Part shown: piece after piece, positions 15,173 through 16,596 of the stretch
Position numbering within the stretch: the first letter of the stretch is position 1
How the letters are laid out: each line of letters begins with the position of its first letter
DNA from: Bacillota bacterium
Lineage (GTDB): Bacteria; Bacillota; Clostridia; Lachnospirales; Lachnospiraceae
DNA: 16,596 nucleotides
Assembly: GCA_023421075.1 (NCBI GenBank)
Contig: JAEZUM010000062.1
Coordinates: 1-16,596 of the forward strand
Direction: 5' to 3'
Translations under genes and position numbers: made by a program
Notes under the pieces: generated by a model
What the model was told of the DNA's origin: nothing
Databases searched by the model: none
What the model saw: only the letters and a program-made list of their open reading frames with translations

Positions 15173-15741
15173 TGGAGCTGAAGATGATAGAAGCACAGAT
15201 TGAAGCAATTTTATTTACGATGGGGGAAGCGGTCGAGGTGGAACGTATCGCCGGCGCCTTAGACCACGATGTTGAAACAATAAGAAAAATTATCCGAAAT
15301 ATGATGGATCAATATAGCTGTGAAGAGCGTGGTATCTATATAATTGAGCTGGATGGCGCCTTTCAGATGTGTACAAAGCCTTCGATGTATGAGTCAATCA
15401 TTAAAATAACGCATATTCCTAAGAAGCATGTTCTGACAGATGTCTTACTGGAGACATTATCGATTATAGCCTATAAACAACCGATTACAAAGCTGCAGAT
15501 TGAGCAGATTCGTGGTGTTAAGTCCGATCATGCAGTCAATAAGCTGATCGAGTATAACCTGATCTGTGAAATGGGCCGAATGGATGCACCGGGAAGACCG
15601 ATTCTGCTCGGTACAACTGAGGAGTTCCTTAGAAGCTTCGGGTTACAGTCTCTTGACTCACTTCCGGTAATGAATCCGGAGAAGCTGGAGGACTTTAAGC
15701 TGGAGGCAGAAGAGGAAGCACAGCTGACATTGGACATCTGA
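15172..15741 (+). CDS. scpB: Segregation and condensation protein B
   Basis: 189 residues made of two winged-helix domains, usual length for ScpB. It starts IEAQIEAILFTMGEAVEVERIA and has the conserved ETLSIIAYKQPITKLQIEQIRGV segment and GRPILLGTTEEFLRSFGL near the end. It dimerises and clamps ScpA in the SMC complex. GGAGGAGG is inside the end of scpA, 8-14 nt before the start. The stop codon lies within a 16-nt sequence repeated 91 bases downstream. No ordinary terminator follows; a large palindrome does. Confidence 0.95.
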   Translation: MELKMIEAQIEAILFTMGEAVEVERIAGALDHDVETIRKIIRNMMDQYSCEERGIYIIELDGAFQMCTKPSMYESIIKITHIPKKHVLTDVLLETLSIIAYKQPITKLQIEQIRGVKSDHAVNKLIEYNLICEMGRMDAPGRPILLGTTEEFLRSFGLQSLDSLPVMNPEKLEDFKLEAEEEAQLTLDI

Positions 15742-15841
15742 TTTGATATACATTTGTGATGAAGTAATATAGACAGGCAGGATATCTGCATGTATTCCGA
15801 CGCACGGAATTCGGATATCTGTTCGCATCTGATTTGACATA
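15735..15841 (+). repeat. 16-nt direct repeat, first copy across the scpB stop
   Basis: CATCTGATTTGATATA (15735-15750) recurs as CATCTGATTTGACATA (15826-15841) with one mismatch. The first copy contains the scpB stop codon, the second lies near the tip of the palindrome. Confidence 0.75.
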
Positions 15842-15934
15842 AGATACCTATGTCAATCCGATACGAACAGGATGTATCCTCGGCCGTTCTGACGGAATAC
15901 ATCTGCAGATACACCAGCCTGTCTATATTACTTC
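15761..15934. repeat. 174-nt imperfect palindrome with 18-bp perfect ends
   Basis: GAAGTAATATAGACAGGC (15761-15778) is matched perfectly in reverse complement at 15917-15934. Inside, the arms keep pairing with scattered mismatches and small bulges (blocks ATCTGC, ATGTATTCCG, GGATA, TGTTCG and TTGACATA) up to a 7-nt loop at 15842-15848. No target-site duplication is evident at the ends. As RNA it would be one long hairpin; as DNA it could extrude a cruciform. It could act as the scpAB end structure, a small non-coding RNA or a MITE-like element. Confidence 0.85.
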
Positions 15935-15986
15935 TATGTACGTATTGGATTAATGATTGTTAGAATTAATCAGTAAATATAATCTT

Positions 15987-16029
15987 CCCCACATAAGCAG
16001 ATCTGTAATGGTCACGTTGCACTAGCTGA
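15987..16029 (+). repeat. Conserved repeat unit, copy 1
   Basis: The unit reads CATAAGCAGATCTGTAA (15992-16008), then two bases, then GTCACGTTGCACTAGCTGA (16011-16029). Both blocks recur in copy 2 with one or no mismatch. Flanking TTAATCAG (15966-15973) can pair with CTGATTAA (16026-16033) to close the unit. Copy 1 has no right-hand partner of its own for CATAAGCAGAT. Confidence 0.8.
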
Positions 16030-16042
16030 TTAAACTTTCGCG

Positions 16043-16099
16043 AATAAACTGATTACACAATGTCGCGCTTACACTTATCCATGGAGTAATCAGTTTATT
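16043..16099. repeat. 14-bp perfect hairpin between the two units
   Basis: AATAAACTGATTAC (16043-16056) and GTAATCAGTTTATT (16086-16099) pair perfectly around a 29-nt loop. An alternative CGCGA (16039-16043)/TCGCG (16063-16067) pairing would interfere with it. Confidence 0.75.
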
Positions 16100-16276
16100 A
16101 TTGTCTTCCTCGCATAAGCAGATCCGTAACTCATAGAGCTACTACAATACATGTAGTAGCTCTATTTCGTCACGTTGCACTAGCTGACAAAATCACGGAA
16201 TTCTCTTAAGCAAGCTTAGAGAAGTTCCGTGATTTTTGTCAGACTAATCTGCTTATGCGTGGAAATGACAGTAATA
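16095..16276. repeat. Repeat unit copy 2: closed three-stem structured element
   Basis: CGCATAAGCAGAT (16111-16123) pairs perfectly with ATCTGCTTATGCG (16247-16259), and the stem extends outward with bulges (TATTATTGTC with GACAGTAATA). Inside it are a perfect 13-bp hairpin at 16133-16165, the conserved block GTCACGTTGCACTAGCTGA (16169-16187, identical to copy 1), and a long stem CTGACAAAATCACGGAA (16184-16200) with TTCCGTGATTTTTGTCAG (16225-16242). The layout is that of a multi-branched RNA with a conserved single-stranded junction. No coding potential. Confidence 0.75.
16133..16165. repeat. Perfect hairpin nested in copy 2
   Basis: ATAGAGCTACTAC (16133-16145) and GTAGTAGCTCTAT (16153-16165) pair over 13 bp with a 7-nt loop. 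Copy 1 has only about two bases at the same place, so the hairpin was gained in copy 2 or lost from copy 1. Confidence 0.85.
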
Positions 16277-16311
16277 CTAAACTTTGGGTTTAGAAATATT
16301 AAAAATAATGC

Positions 16312-16340
16312 TTGCATATTAGGACACATTTTTGTATAAT
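16312..16340 (+). promoter_or_regulatory. Strong sigma-A promoter of speD
   Basis: TTGCAT (16312-16317), 17-nt spacer, perfect TATAAT (16335-16340). The expected transcript start is near 16347, leaving a leader of about 147 nt before speD. Confidence 0.85.
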
Positions 16341-16347
16341 AGTCCAT

Positions 16348-16378
16348 GCTGTTAATAATTATTTTACAGCAGTTTTTT
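16348..16378 (+). promoter_or_regulatory. 5'-proximal hairpin with U-run in the speD leader
   Basis: GCTGT (16348-16352) pairs with ACAGC (16366-16370), followed by AG and six T (16373-16378). It begins at the predicted first base of the transcript. It resembles a weak terminator or attenuator, or a 5' stabilising stem; the stem has only five sure pairs. Confidence 0.45.
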
Positions 16379-16402
16379 GTTATCGTTTTATATTACATAT
16401 TC

Positions 16403-16471
16403 ATGCCGAGTGAGATGAATTTTTTCTGCTATTTCCTGCTCAGGATGAAATATTTTATTGTTTGGCGTTAG
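16403..16471 (+). CDS. Possible 22-codon upstream ORF in the speD leader
   Basis: ATG 16403 to TAG 16469-16471 is open and encodes a short hydrophobic, aromatic-rich peptide (MPSEMNFFCYFLLRMKYFI then VWR). No Shine-Dalgarno sequence precedes it, so translation is doubtful. A second mini-ORF, MKERL (16477-16494), follows and its TGA overlaps the speD ATG. Confidence 0.2.
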   Translation: MPSEMNFFCYFLLRMKYFIVWR

Positions 16472-16493
16472 ATACTATGAAAGAAAGGTTGTG

Positions 16494-16596
16494 ATGTTAG
16501 GGTTGGATAAAAAGCTTACGTTATACGGCTTTAACAACCTCACAAAAACACTTAGCTTCAACATTTATGATGTATGCTATGCAAAAAGTGAGAGGG
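16494..16596 (+). CDS. speD: S-adenosylmethionine decarboxylase proenzyme, N-terminal part
   Basis: The frame is open from ATG 16494 to the window edge (34 codons) and is cut off there. The visible start includes LTLYGFNNLTKTLSFNIYD, then VCYAKSER, which I recognise from memory as the N-terminus of the longer SpeD class found in Clostridia and in E. coli-type enzymes. The enzyme is a self-cleaving, pyruvoyl-dependent decarboxylase that makes decarboxylated SAM for spermidine synthesis; the cleavage-site serine lies beyond the window. AGAAAGG is 5 nt before the ATG. The ATG overlaps the stop of a five-codon ORF (TGATG). Identity rests on a short segment. Confidence 0.8.
   Translation, partial: MLGLDKKLTLYGFNNLTKTLSFNIYDVCYAKSER

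Larger units (their letters stand above)
15742..16311. other. Non-coding repeat field between scpB and speD
   Basis: About 570 bases without a credible gene. Almost the whole stretch can be folded: a 174-nt imperfect palindrome, a small hairpin GATTAAT/ATTAATC (15948-15954, 15965-15971), and two related units that share about 40 conserved bases with nested hairpins. The individual parts are listed separately. The sequence is consistent with one or more structured RNAs or with short palindromic mobile repeats, and I recognise no known Rfam family in it. Confidence 0.75.

Noticed and set aside
15528..15914. Minus-strand open frame of 128 codons over the scpB end and palindrome
   Set aside because: Low-complexity Ser-rich product, antisense to scpB, no start signals; a by-product of the palindrome and scpB codon pattern.
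15987..16187. CRISPR-like direct repeats
   Set aside because: Only two copies with unequal structure and no regular spacers or cas genes; hairpin content fits structured RNA or palindromic elements instead.
16341..16493. SAM riboswitch in the speD leader
   Set aside because: The conserved helices and junctions of known SAM classes are not seen.

Overview
The window looks like the chromosome of a spore-forming, low-to-moderate-GC Firmicute, most likely Clostridia and probably Lachnospiraceae. This rests on the gene set (ribonuclease Y, SpoIIM, a XerD-like recombinase beside it, a pyrimidine-nucleoside phosphorylase next to a DacF-type carboxypeptidase, ScpA/ScpB), strong AGGAGG-type ribosome binding sites and AT-rich sigma-A promoters. 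The family assignment is recalled from protein style and gene order, not searched. No mobile element, phage gene, tRNA, rRNA or CRISPR array was seen.

Layout: (1) 1-758, the 3' end of rny and its terminator. (2) 919-3198, a tight envelope operon: a GT2 glycosyltransferase fused to a GtrA membrane domain, a membrane-anchored phosphodiester glycosidase (NAGPA family) and a small two-helix membrane protein. (3) 3586-7934, an aminotransferase gene, then proC, nudF (ADP-ribose pyrophosphatase), spoIIM and a xerD homologue. The XerD homologue has lost several catalytic residues. (4) 7963-8253, a 96-residue membrane protein carrying the GGADGPT signature of Na+-translocating decarboxylase beta subunits without the rest of that protein. 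(5) 8452-9480 on the minus strand, a class I DAHP synthase with its own sigma-A promoter and a palindrome over the -35 box. (6) 9804-13270, pyrimidine-nucleoside phosphorylase, a membrane-anchored Ig-like (BIG2) protein and DacF. (7) 13444-15741, a membrane-anchored metallophosphoesterase, scpA and scpB. (8) 15742-16311, an untranslated region full of large inverted and direct repeats. (9) 16312-16596, promoter, leader and first 34 codons of speD (S-adenosylmethionine decarboxylase).

Most genes are housekeeping: RNA turnover, amino-acid synthesis (transamination, proline, shikimate entry), nucleoside salvage, sporulation and cell wall, chromosome condensation, polyamine synthesis. The parts that ordinary annotation does not explain are the repeat field between scpB and speD (a 174-nt imperfect palindrome with 18-bp perfect ends, then a pair of related structured units with nested hairpins), the degenerate XerD, the GGADGPT mini-protein, and the speD leader with a 5'-proximal hairpin and two tiny ORFs, the second overlapping the speD start.
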